Below, one piece after another: positions 1-5,491 of a stretch of 6,259 bases of DNA (positions are counted from its first letter, which is position 1; each line of letters opens with the position of its first letter). Source of the DNA: Acidimicrobiaceae bacterium (lineage in GTDB: Bacteria; Actinomycetota; Acidimicrobiia; Acidimicrobiales; Salinilacustritrichaceae); NCBI GenBank assembly GCA_003476595.1, contig DMTU01000033.1, positions 1 through 6,259 on the forward strand, in the 5' to 3' direction. Position numbers and translations under genes: made by a program. The notes beneath the pieces are model-generated. The model had not been told where the DNA came from. It worked only from the letters and a program-made list of their open reading frames with translations, and ran no database searches.

Positions 1-129
1 GCCCACGCCGACGCCGACGAGCTCATCGTGGTGCACGCCTCGCCGACCCTCGAGGCCCGGCTCCGCTCGGTCGCGCTGCTCGCCGAGGCGTGGGACCTCG
101 AACCGGCTGCGGTCGGCTCCTCCGACTGA
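1..129 (+). CDS. C-terminal end of a probable LLM-class (luciferase-like) flavin-dependent oxidoreductase, 5' truncated by the window edge
   Basis: Only the last 42 codons are present, reading in frame from the first base to a TGA at 127-129. The tail contains ADELIVVHASPTLEARLRS followed by VALLAEAWDL. This resembles the usual C-terminal end of bacterial luciferase-like monooxygenases, where an ADE(L/V)MV strand is followed by an RLRSYELLAEA helix. Family members use reduced FMN or F420 for diverse oxidations, so the substrate cannot be told from this piece. The flavin-binding barrel lies outside the window. The gene ends 57 bases before pta on the same strand. I see no convincing terminator between them, so read-through is possible. 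The assignment rests on a short stretch and is moderate at best; the coding frame itself is well supported. Confidence 0.6.
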   Translation, partial: AHADADELIVVHASPTLEARLRSVALLAEAWDLEPAAVGSSD

Positions 130-186
130 CTCCCCGGCAGCTCGGGTAGACCTGGGCCGACCGTCGAGCGAACGAGGAGCCAGCGC

Positions 187-2274
187 GTGTCCGAGGCCCG
201 CAGCGTCTACATCGCCTCACCCGAGGGCCACACCGGCAAGTCCGTGGTCGCGCTCGGCGTCCTCGACCAGCTCACCAGGCGGGTGCGCCGGGTCGGCGTC
301 TTCCGGCCCATCACCCGGTCGACCACCGCCTCCGACGACCAGCTGCTCACGATGCTGTGCGAGCACGACGGCGTCGAGATCCCCGCCGAGGACAGCGTCG
401 GCGTCACCTACGACGAGGTGCACCACGACCCCGACGCCGCGCTGGGCACCATCGTCGACCGCTACCACGACGTCGCCGAGCGCTGCGAGGTGGTGGTGAT
501 CGTCGGGTCCGACTACACCGACGTGGCCGGACCGACCGAGCTCGCCTACAACGCCCGCATCGCCACCAACCTCGGTGCGCCCGTCCTGCTGGTCGTCAGC
601 GCGCACGAGCGGACGCCGAGCGACGTGACCCATCTGATCGACCTGGCCATCGCCGAGCTGAGCCAGGCCCACGCGACCACGGTCGGCGTGGTGGCCAACC
701 GGTGCGACCCGGCCCAGCGCGACGCCGTCGACGCCGCCGTCGCCGGGCTCGGCATCCCGGCCTGGGCGCTGCCCGAGGTCCCCCTGCTCAGCGCGCCGCT
801 CCTGGTCGACCTGCTGGCCGCCCTCGACGGGGAGCACCTGTTCGGCGATGCCGGGATGCTCCAGCGCGAGGCCGAGGACATGCTCGTCTGCGGCATGAAC
901 GCCGAGCACGTGCTGGAGCGGCTGGTGGACGGCCAGCTCTGCATCGTGGCCGGCGACCGCCCCGACGTGCTCGTGGCCCTGGCCGCCGCCAACGCCGCCG
1001 ACGGGTTCGCGAGCCTGGCCGGCATCGTGCTCAACGGCGGCTACCGGCCGGCGGAGCACGTCCTGTCGCTGGTGCGCAGCCTCGACGAGCACCTCCCCAT
1101 CATCAGCACCGAGCTCAGCTCCTACGAGGCCGCCCGCACCGTGGCCTCCACCCGCGGCCTGCTCGGGGGGAGCAGCCAGCGCAAGATCGACACCGCGCTC
1201 GGCGTGTTCGAGGAGCACATCGACGCCGATGCGCTGGTGGCCGCCCTCGAAGTGCCCCGCAGCACCGTCGTCACCCCGCTGATGTTCGAGTCGCTGCTGC
1301 TCGAGCGGGCCCGCCGCCACCGCCAGCACATCGTGATGCCCGAGGGCGACGACGAGCGCGTGCTGCGTGCGGCCTCGACCCTGCTGTCGCGCCACATCGT
1401 GGACCTGACCCTCCTCGGCAACGAGACCGAGGTCCGGGCCCGCGCCGCGGCGGCGGGCGTCGACGTGGACGGCGCCAGGATCATCGATCCCCGGTCGTCC
1501 GAGCTGGTGGACGGCTTCGCCGAGGAGTACGCCCGCCTCCGGGCGCACAAGGGCATCGACGTCGAGATCGCCCGCGACATCGTCCGCGACGTCTCCTACT
1601 TCGGCACGATGATGGTGCACGCCGACCTGGCTGACGGCATGGTGTCCGGCGCCGCGCACTCCACCGCCCACACGATCACCCCGTCCTTCGAGATCATCAA
1701 GACCGTCCCCGGCACGAACGTCGTGTCCTCGGTGTTCTTCATGCTGCTGGCCGACCGGGTGCTGGTCTACGGGGACTGCGCGATCATCCCCGAGCCCACC
1801 GTCGGGCAGCTGGCCGACATCGCCGTGTCCTCGGCGGCGACCGCGGCCCAGTTCGGCGTCGAGCCCCGCATCGCGATGCTCTCGTACTCCACCGGAGCGT
1901 CCGGTGCCGGGGCCGAGGTGGACAAGGTCCGGGCCGCCACCGAGCTCGTGCGGGAGCGCCGCCCCGACCTCCTCGTGGACGGGCCGCTGCAGTACGACGC
2001 CGCCGTCGACGCGTCGGTGGCCGAGGCCAAGCTGCCCGGGTCCACGGTGGCCGGGCGGGCGACGGTGTTCATCTTCCCGGACCTCAACACCGGCAACAAC
2101 ACCTACAAGGCGGTCCAGCGCTCGGCCGGCGCGGTGGCCATCGGGCCGGTGCTGCAGGGCCTGAACAAGCCGGTGAACGACCTGTCCCGGGGGGCGACCG
2201 TGCGAGACATCGTCAACACCGTCGCCATCACCGCGGTGCAGGCCCACGCCATGAAGGCCGAGCGGGGCTCGTGA
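187..2274 (+). CDS. pta: Phosphate acetyltransferase (long, P-loop/DRTGG type)
   Basis: Catalyses acetyl-CoA + phosphate <-> acetyl phosphate + CoA in the cytoplasm, the first half of the Pta-AckA acetate pathway. The 695 residues match the long Pta class (E. coli Pta is about 714). Three domains are visible. An N-terminal P-loop domain resembles dethiobiotin synthetase, with Walker A-like GHTGKS at residues 14-19. A DRTGG domain lies at roughly 210-330 and contains GDRPD at 256-260. The catalytic PTA_PTB domain runs from about 363 to 690. In the catalytic domain, [12 protein letters not shown] begins at residue 564 and [18 protein letters not shown] begins at 631; both are hallmark stretches of the acyltransferase fold. 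The GTG start is supported by GAGGAG at 174-179, seven bases upstream. The stop overlaps the ackA start (GTGA), so the two are probably translationally coupled. In enterobacterial Pta the N-terminal region affects oligomer stability and allosteric control; the same role here is inferred. Confidence 0.96.
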   Translation: MSEARSVYIASPEGHTGKSVVALGVLDQLTRRVRRVGVFRPITRSTTASDDQLLTMLCEHDGVEIPAEDSVGVTYDEVHHDPDAALGTIVDRYHDVAERCEVVVIVGSDYTDVAGPTELAYNARIATNLGAPVLLVVSAHERTPSDVTHLIDLAIAELSQAHATTVGVVANRCDPAQRDAVDAAVAGLGIPAWALPEVPLLSAPLLVDLLAALDGEHLFGDAGMLQREAEDMLVCGMNAEHVLERLVDGQLCIVAGDRPDVLVALAAANAADGFASLAGIVLNGGYRPAEHVLSLVRSLDEHLPIISTELSSYEAARTVASTRGLLGGSSQRKIDTALGVFEEHIDADALVAALEVPRSTVVTPLMFESLLLERARRHRQHIVMPEGDDERVLRAASTLLSRHIVDLTLLGNETEVRARAAAAGVDVDGARIIDPRSSELVDGFAEEYARLRAHKGIDVEIARDIVRDVSYFGTMMVHADLADGMVSGAAHSTAHTITPSFEIIKTVPGTNVVSSVFFMLLADRVLVYGDCAIIPEPTVGQLADIAVSSAATAAQFGVEPRIAMLSYSTGASGAGAEVDKVRAATELVRERRPDLLVDGPLQYDAAVDASVAEAKLPGSTVAGRATVFIFPDLNTGNNTYKAVQRSAGAVAIGPVLQGLNKPVNDLSRGATVRDIVNTVAITAVQAHAMKAERGS

Positions 2275-3458
2275 GCGGCACCGTCCTCGTCCTCAACTCC
2301 GGGTCCTCCTCGCTCAAGTACCAGCTCGTCGACCCCGAGGACGGCTCCCGCCTCGCCGTCGGCCTGGTCGACCGCATCGGGGAGGCGAGCTCGACCATCG
2401 AGCACGACGCCGACGGCACCACGACCGAGCGCCACGCCACCATCGGCTCGCACCAGGAGGCGCTCCGGACGGTCATCGGCCTGTTCGCCGAGGTGGGGCC
2501 CCGCCTCGCCGACGCGCACGTCCTCGCCGTCGGGCACCGGGTGGTGATGGGCGGGCGGGAGTTCGCCGGACCGGCGCTGATCGACGACGACGTGCTCGCC
2601 ACCATCGAGCGCCTGGCGCCGCTCGCCCCCCTGCACAACCCGGCCAACCTCGCGGGCATCGAGGTCGCACGCGAGCTGCTGCCCGACGTCCCCCACGTCG
2701 CGGTCTTCGACACCGCGTTCTTCCACGACCTGCCGGCGGCCGCTGCCACCTACGCCCTCGACCGCGAGGTCGCCGAGCAGCACGGCATCCGCCGCTACGG
2801 CTTCCACGGCACGTCCCACCAGTACGTGTCCCGCACCGCGGCGGCGTTCCTCGGACGGGACCTCGCCGACCTGCGCCAGATCGTCCTGCACCTGGGCAAC
2901 GGTGCCTCGGCGTCGGCCATCGCCGGTGGCCGTCCGGTCGACACCTCGATGGGCCTCACCCCGCTCGAGGGGCTGGTCATGGGCACCCGCACCGGCGACA
3001 TCGATCCGGCGGTGGTGCTGCACCTCGCCCGCTCCGCCGGCATGGGCATCGACGAGCTGGACGCGCTGCTCAACCGCCGCTCCGGCATGCGCGGCCTCAC
3101 CGGCCACAACGACATGCGCGAGGTCCACCGCCTCGCCGCCGATGGCGACGAGGCGGCCGGCCTCGGCCTCGACGTGTACGTGCACCGGCTCAGGAAGTAC
3201 GTGGGCGCCTACACCGCCGTGCTCGGCGGCCTCGACGTGCTCGCCTTCACCGCGGGCGTCGGGGAGAACGACGCCGAGGTGCGGGCCCGGGTCGCCGACG
3301 GGCTGGACGTGCTCGGCATCCGCGTCGATCCCGAGCGCAACGCCGGGCGCGGCGACGACGCCCGACGGATCTCGCCGGAAGGCGCTGCGGTGGACGTGCT
3401 GGTCGTGCCCACCGATGAGGAGATCACCATCGCCCACGAGGCCGTCTCCCTGCTCTGA
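2271..3458 (+). CDS. ackA: Acetate kinase
   Basis: Interconverts acetyl phosphate + ADP and acetate + ATP, completing the pathway begun by Pta. The length of 395 residues is normal. An N-terminal signature [14 protein letters not shown] starts at residue 6, and the second signature RYGFHGTSH ends at residue 183. Counterparts of residues studied in Methanosarcina thermophila acetate kinase can be placed: Arg90 (R91), Asp147 in VFDTAF (D148), His179 in FHGTSH (H180), His207 in HLGNGAS (H208), Arg240 in [10 protein letters not shown] (R241), and Glu383/Glu384 in PTDEEITIA (E384). The enzyme therefore looks catalytically complete. One oddity is HRVVMGG at 89-95, where the family usually has HRVVHGG. 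The GTG start lies inside the pta stop (GTGA, 2271-2274), typical of a coupled pair. Propionate kinase is the nearest alternative, but the pta partner favours acetate. Confidence 0.96.
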   Translation: MSGTVLVLNSGSSSLKYQLVDPEDGSRLAVGLVDRIGEASSTIEHDADGTTTERHATIGSHQEALRTVIGLFAEVGPRLADAHVLAVGHRVVMGGREFAGPALIDDDVLATIERLAPLAPLHNPANLAGIEVARELLPDVPHVAVFDTAFFHDLPAAAATYALDREVAEQHGIRRYGFHGTSHQYVSRTAAAFLGRDLADLRQIVLHLGNGASASAIAGGRPVDTSMGLTPLEGLVMGTRTGDIDPAVVLHLARSAGMGIDELDALLNRRSGMRGLTGHNDMREVHRLAADGDEAAGLGLDVYVHRLRKYVGAYTAVLGGLDVLAFTAGVGENDAEVRARVADGLDVLGIRVDPERNAGRGDDARRISPEGAAVDVLVVPTDEEITIAHEAVSLL

Positions 3459-3502
3459 CCGATGCGCGCCCGCGCCCCGGCGGCGTGGCACTGTGCGCGG
3501 CG

Positions 3503-4600
3503 ATGTCCCCCCTCACGTTCGTCGTCCTCGTGGTCGGCCTGGTGTGCCTCGTCGCCGGCGCCGAGCTGCTGGTGCGCGGCGCGGCCTCCATCGCGACCCG
3601 CTTCGGCATCGCCCCGGTCATCATCGGGCTCACCGTCGTCGCCTTCGGCACCAGCGCGCCGGAGCTCGCCGTCAGCGTGAGCGCCGGCTTCGCCGGCGAC
3701 GGCGAGGTCGCCTTCGGCAACGTGGCCGGCTCCAACATCGCGAACATCCTCCTGATCCTGGGGGCGTCGGCGGCGGTGGGCGGCCTGGTGGTGTCCCAGC
3801 GCATCATCCGCCTGGACATCCCGCTGCTCATCGCCGCATCGGTGGTCACCCTGGTGCTCTCGCTGGACAACGAGATCGGTCGGGTCGACGGGGCCGTCCT
3901 CTTCGCCGCGATCGTGATCTACACGACCTGGCTCATCCGCGTCGCCCGCAACGAGCGGGCCGACGTCCTCGAGGAGTACGACGAGGCCGTCGAGGAGCTC
4001 GAGGTCGACGTGGTCGACAAGCCGCTGCCGATCCAGGTGGCGCTGCTGGTCGTGGGGCTGGGCATGCTCGTGCTCGGCTCCCAGCTGCTCGTCGGCTCGG
4101 CCACCGACATCGCCGAGGACCTCGGCGTCAGCGATCTGGTGATCGGCCTCACCGTCGTGGCCATCGGGACGTCCCTGCCCGAGCTGGCCACGTCGCTGAT
4201 GGCGGCGCTGCGGGGTCAGCGCGACATCGCCGTCGGCAACGTGGTCGGCTCGAACCTGTTCAACCTGCTATCGGTGCTCGGCGCCACCGCGCTCGTCTCG
4301 CCCGATCCGATCCCGGTCGCCGACAGCTCCCTGCAGGTCGACTTCCCGGTCGTCCTGGCCGCCACGATCGTGCTCGTGCCGATCATCTGGAAGGGCTTCC
4401 GCATCGAGCGCTGGGAGGGCTTCGTGCTGCTGGGCTTCTACGCCCTGTACGTGGGGTTCGTGGTGCTCGACGCCAGCGACAGCGGGGCGGTCGACGTGGT
4501 CGGTCCCGCCGCGCTGATCGTGGCGCCGCTGGTGTTCCTCGGCTTCAGCGTCGCCGGGGTGCAGGGCTGGCGCCAGCACCAGCGCCAGCAGGCCGGCTGA
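3503..4600 (+). CDS. CaCA-family sodium/calcium (cation/proton) exchanger, YrbG/NCX_Mj-like
   Basis: Inner-membrane antiporter that probably moves Ca2+ out against Na+ or H+. The 365-residue protein is an internal duplication of two Na_Ca_ex halves, each with a run of hydrophobic helices (about ten in total). Alpha-repeat 1 carries GLTVVAFGTSAPE and GNVAGSNIAN; alpha-repeat 2 carries GLTVVAIGTSLPE and GNVVGSNLFN. With the ATG at 3503, T50, S51, E54, S77 and N81 fall on the same numbers as the ion-binding residues of Methanocaldococcus NCX_Mj. That is a strong argument for this start over the in-frame GTG at 3485, which would add MALCAA. Repeat 2 supplies T223, S224, E227, S250 and N254. The halves are joined by an acidic, probably cytoplasmic loop at about residues 150-172. 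No clear Shine-Dalgarno precedes either start. The gene sits 44 bases after ackA and may share its transcript. Ion specificity cannot be read from sequence alone. Confidence 0.9.
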   Translation: MSPLTFVVLVVGLVCLVAGAELLVRGAASIATRFGIAPVIIGLTVVAFGTSAPELAVSVSAGFAGDGEVAFGNVAGSNIANILLILGASAAVGGLVVSQRIIRLDIPLLIAASVVTLVLSLDNEIGRVDGAVLFAAIVIYTTWLIRVARNERADVLEEYDEAVEELEVDVVDKPLPIQVALLVVGLGMLVLGSQLLVGSATDIAEDLGVSDLVIGLTVVAIGTSLPELATSLMAALRGQRDIAVGNVVGSNLFNLLSVLGATALVSPDPIPVADSSLQVDFPVVLAATIVLVPIIWKGFRIERWEGFVLLGFYALYVGFVVLDASDSGAVDVVGPAALIVAPLVFLGFSVAGVQGWRQHQRQQAG

Positions 4601-4621
4601 GGGTCAGCCGCAGCAGGCCGG
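4581..4621. repeat. Short direct repeat CAGCAGGCCGG spanning the exchanger/arsI junction
   Basis: CAGCAGGCCGG occurs at 4586-4596 and again at 4611-4621, a 25-base period. Extending five bases to the left (4581-4596 against 4606-4621) keeps 14 of 16 positions identical. One copy encodes the end of the exchanger (QQAG) and the other encodes the C-terminal CysCys of ArsI on the opposite strand. It could be a small local duplication, a trace of the event that joined the two genes, or chance in GC-rich DNA. Confidence 0.45.
4594..4610. terminator. Compact stem-loop containing both convergent stop codons (candidate bidirectional terminator)
   Basis: CGGCTGA at 4594-4600 is perfectly complementary to TCAGCCG at 4604-4610, with a three-base GGG loop. 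The TGA of the exchanger (4598-4600) and the antisense TGA of arsI (4604-4606) pair with each other; three of the seven pairs therefore follow automatically from two convergent TGA stops. There is no T-run on either side, so this would be a U-less hairpin of the kind sometimes proposed for actinobacteria. Its function as a terminator is inferred. Confidence 0.45.
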
Positions 4622-5026
4622 GCCACCGGCGGTGACGACCTCGTTGGCCATCTGCTCGGTGTCGCCGGTCTTGACGTACCACTCCCAACGGGCGCCGTCG
4701 GGGTCGGTGACCCAGGTCTCGACCTTGCTGGCGTAGCAGCAGATCGTGTCGTCGATTCCGGTGGTCTCGAGGCCGTCGTCGGCGAGTCGGGCCTCGGCGG
4801 CCTCGACCTCGGCTGCGCTGTCGGTCTCCACGCCGAGGTGGTTGATCGTGCCGCCGAGCGCACCAGCGGCGACCTCGAACAGCACCAGTTTGAGGGGCGG
4901 GTCGGCGATGGCGAAGTTGGCGTAGCCGGGCTTGCGCTTGAGCGGCTCGGTGGCGAAGAGCTTGGCGTAGAACGCCACGGCCTCGTCGATGTCGCTGACG
5001 TTGAGGGCGAGCTGGACTCGGGACAC
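4604..5026 (-). CDS. arsI: ArsI/CadI-type VOC-fold protein: probable C-As lyase for trivalent organoarsenicals
   Basis: A 140-residue vicinal-oxygen-chelate (glyoxalase/bleomycin resistance) dioxygenase. ArsI enzymes use non-heme Fe(II) and O2 to cleave the C-As bond of methylarsenite and trivalent aromatic arsenicals, releasing As(III); the mycobacterial relative is the cadmium-induced protein CadI. The N-terminus MSRVQLALNV and the block KPGYANFAIADPPLKLVLFE are typical of this group. Visible key residues are the vicinal arsenic-binding pair C96-C97, probable metal ligands Q5, H63 and E115, and an extra C138-C139 pair two residues from the C-terminus. C96, C97 and E115 fall on the numbers I recall for Nostoc ArsI, which supports the GTG start at 5026. 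That start has AGGAGG five bases upstream. An in-frame ATG at 5057-5059 would add 11 residues but lacks a good ribosome site and lies in the operator. The gene is divergent from arsR and converges on the exchanger with three bases between stops. A cadmium-response role is the alternative. Confidence 0.88.
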   Translation of the reverse strand: MSRVQLALNVSDIDEAVAFYAKLFATEPLKRKPGYANFAIADPPLKLVLFEVAAGALGGTINHLGVETDSAAEVEAAEARLADDGLETTGIDDTICCYASKVETWVTDPDGARWEWYVKTGDTEQMANEVVTAGGPACCG

Positions 5027-5031
5027 GGGTT

Positions 5032-5037
5032 CCTCCT
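5032..5037 (-). promoter_or_regulatory. Strong Shine-Dalgarno for arsI that decides its GTG start
   Basis: On the minus strand the bases read AGGAGG, then AACCC, then the GTG start at 5026-5024. The perfect match and five-base spacing favour this GTG over the upstream in-frame ATG at 5059-5057, which has no comparable site. Confidence 0.8.
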
Positions 5038-5046
5038 GGTACGGTT

Positions 5047-5093
5047 CATCGACGTTCATCGATGTCTCGGTGCACCCTACCAACACATCGATG
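5047..5093. promoter_or_regulatory. Cluster of CATCGATG boxes: probable ArsR operators
   Basis: The arsI-arsR intergenic region holds two perfect 8-base palindromes CATCGATG, at 5057-5064 and 5086-5093, and a one-mismatch copy CATCGACG at 5047-5054. The first two boxes from the left lie in a tandem repeat of GTTCATCGA(C/T) with a 10-base period (5044-5053 and 5054-5063). The 5086-5093 box falls inside the spacer of the proposed arsI promoter, where a bound dimer would block RNA polymerase. ArsR-family dimers bind inverted repeats near promoters, and this is the only such region between the two genes. Assignment to ArsR is inferred from position and symmetry. Confidence 0.6.
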
Positions 5094-5101
5094 GTTGTCA
5101 A
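5074..5101 (-). promoter_or_regulatory. Predicted arsI promoter (-35 TTGACA, -10 TAGGGT)
   Basis: Reading the minus strand, TTGACA (5101-5096) is followed after a 16-base spacer by TAGGGT (5079-5074). The -35 matches the housekeeping consensus perfectly, and the -10 fits the TAnnnT pattern common in actinobacteria. The start point would be near 5067, giving a leader of about 40 bases that contains the AGGAGG of arsI. The spacer holds a CATCGATG palindrome, which suggests steric repression. I could not place a comparable plus-strand promoter for arsR with confidence. Confidence 0.6.
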
Positions 5102-5121
5102 TGTGAACTCGAGGAGGTCCC

Positions 5122-5481
5122 GTGGAGGCGCACGCAACCGAGGTCTGCTGCCAGCCCGTGACCGCGTCGCTGCTGGCCGAGGACGAGGCCGAGGAGCTCG
5201 CCGGGCTGCTGAAGGTCCTCGCCGACCCCGCTCGGCTCCGCCTGCTCTCCCTGGTGGCCACCGCCGAGGCCGGCGAGGCGTGCGCGTGCGACCTGGTGGA
5301 GCCCCTCGGCCGCTCCCAGCCGACGGTGTCCCACCACCTCTCGCTCCTCGTGGAGGCCGGCCTGCTGTCCCGGGAGAAGCGGGGCCGGTGGGCCTGGTAC
5401 CGGGTCGTCCCGGAGCGCCTGTCGACCATCCAGGACGCGCTGGCGCCCGGCGCGGCGTTCAGCTCCTCGCCACGTCCTTGA
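5122..5481 (+). CDS. arsR: ArsR/SmtB-family arsenic-responsive repressor
   Basis: A 119-residue winged-helix repressor that should bind the shared arsI-arsR intergenic region and leave it when As(III) or related thiol-binding metalloids bind. The fold follows the family: LLKVLADPARLRLLSLV begins at residue 29, the recognition helix region is GRSQPTVSHHL at 63-73, and the wing is SREKRGRWAWYRV from residue 83. Candidate sensor thiols are C9-C10 near the N-terminus together with C54 and/or C56 in ACACDL. This resembles the Corynebacterium glutamicum ArsR arrangement (C15, C16, C55), in which an N-terminal Cys pair reaches a cysteine of the other subunit. The GTG start is supported by GAGGAGG at 5111-5117, four bases upstream. 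The 3' end overlaps the convergent acyl-CoA dehydrogenase gene by 23 bases. CmtR-like cadmium sensing is possible, but the adjacent arsI favours arsenic. Confidence 0.9.
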   Translation: MEAHATEVCCQPVTASLLAEDEAEELAGLLKVLADPARLRLLSLVATAEAGEACACDLVEPLGRSQPTVSHHLSLLVEAGLLSREKRGRWAWYRVVPERLSTIQDALAPGAAFSSSPRP

Positions 5482-5491
5482 ACGGCGTGCC
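5449..5491. terminator. Long inverted repeat over the arsR/acyl-CoA dehydrogenase 3' overlap (candidate bidirectional terminator)
   Basis: GGCGCGGCGTTCA (5449-5461) pairs with TGAACGGCGTGCC (5479-5491) around a 17-base loop. In plus-strand RNA there are 11 Watson-Crick pairs, one G-U pair and one G-G mismatch out of 13; in minus-strand RNA the G-U becomes a C-A mismatch. The TGA of arsR (5479-5481) pairs with the antisense stop of the dehydrogenase (5459-5461), which accounts for three pairs automatically. No T-run follows on either strand. A role in ending both transcripts is inferred. Confidence 0.5.

Noticed and set aside
126..152. Possible pta promoter (CTGACT and TAGACC)
   Set aside because: The -35 match is partial, the spacer is only 15 bases and the -10 lacks the final T. 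It is not distinguishable from background.
217..2247. An open frame of 676 codons on the minus strand, almost the length of pta
   Set aside because: It mirrors pta, is rich in Gly/Arg/His/Asp, and resembles no protein. Long antisense open frames are expected in DNA with G/C-biased third positions, and pta itself has clear domains.
2103..3491. A 462-codon minus-strand open frame across ackA, and a 577-codon plus-strand frame at 2902-4635
   Set aside because: Both are low-complexity, Arg/Pro/Gly- or His/Asp-rich shadows of ackA and the exchanger, whose own frames carry full family motifs.
3470..3500. Inverted repeat CCGCGC / GCGCGG between ackA and the exchanger
   Set aside because: Only six pairs with a 19-base loop in GC-only sequence, likely chance and too weak to call a terminator.
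3462..3680. ATG at 3462 opening a 72-codon frame upstream of and overlapping the exchanger
   Set aside because: It is in a different frame, Ala/Ser/Arg-rich, has no ribosome site, and overlaps the well-supported first exchanger helices.
5040..5045. TACGGT as a plus-strand -10 for arsR
   Set aside because: It fits TAnnnT, but no acceptable -35 lies 16-18 bases upstream, and it overlaps the start of the arsI leader.
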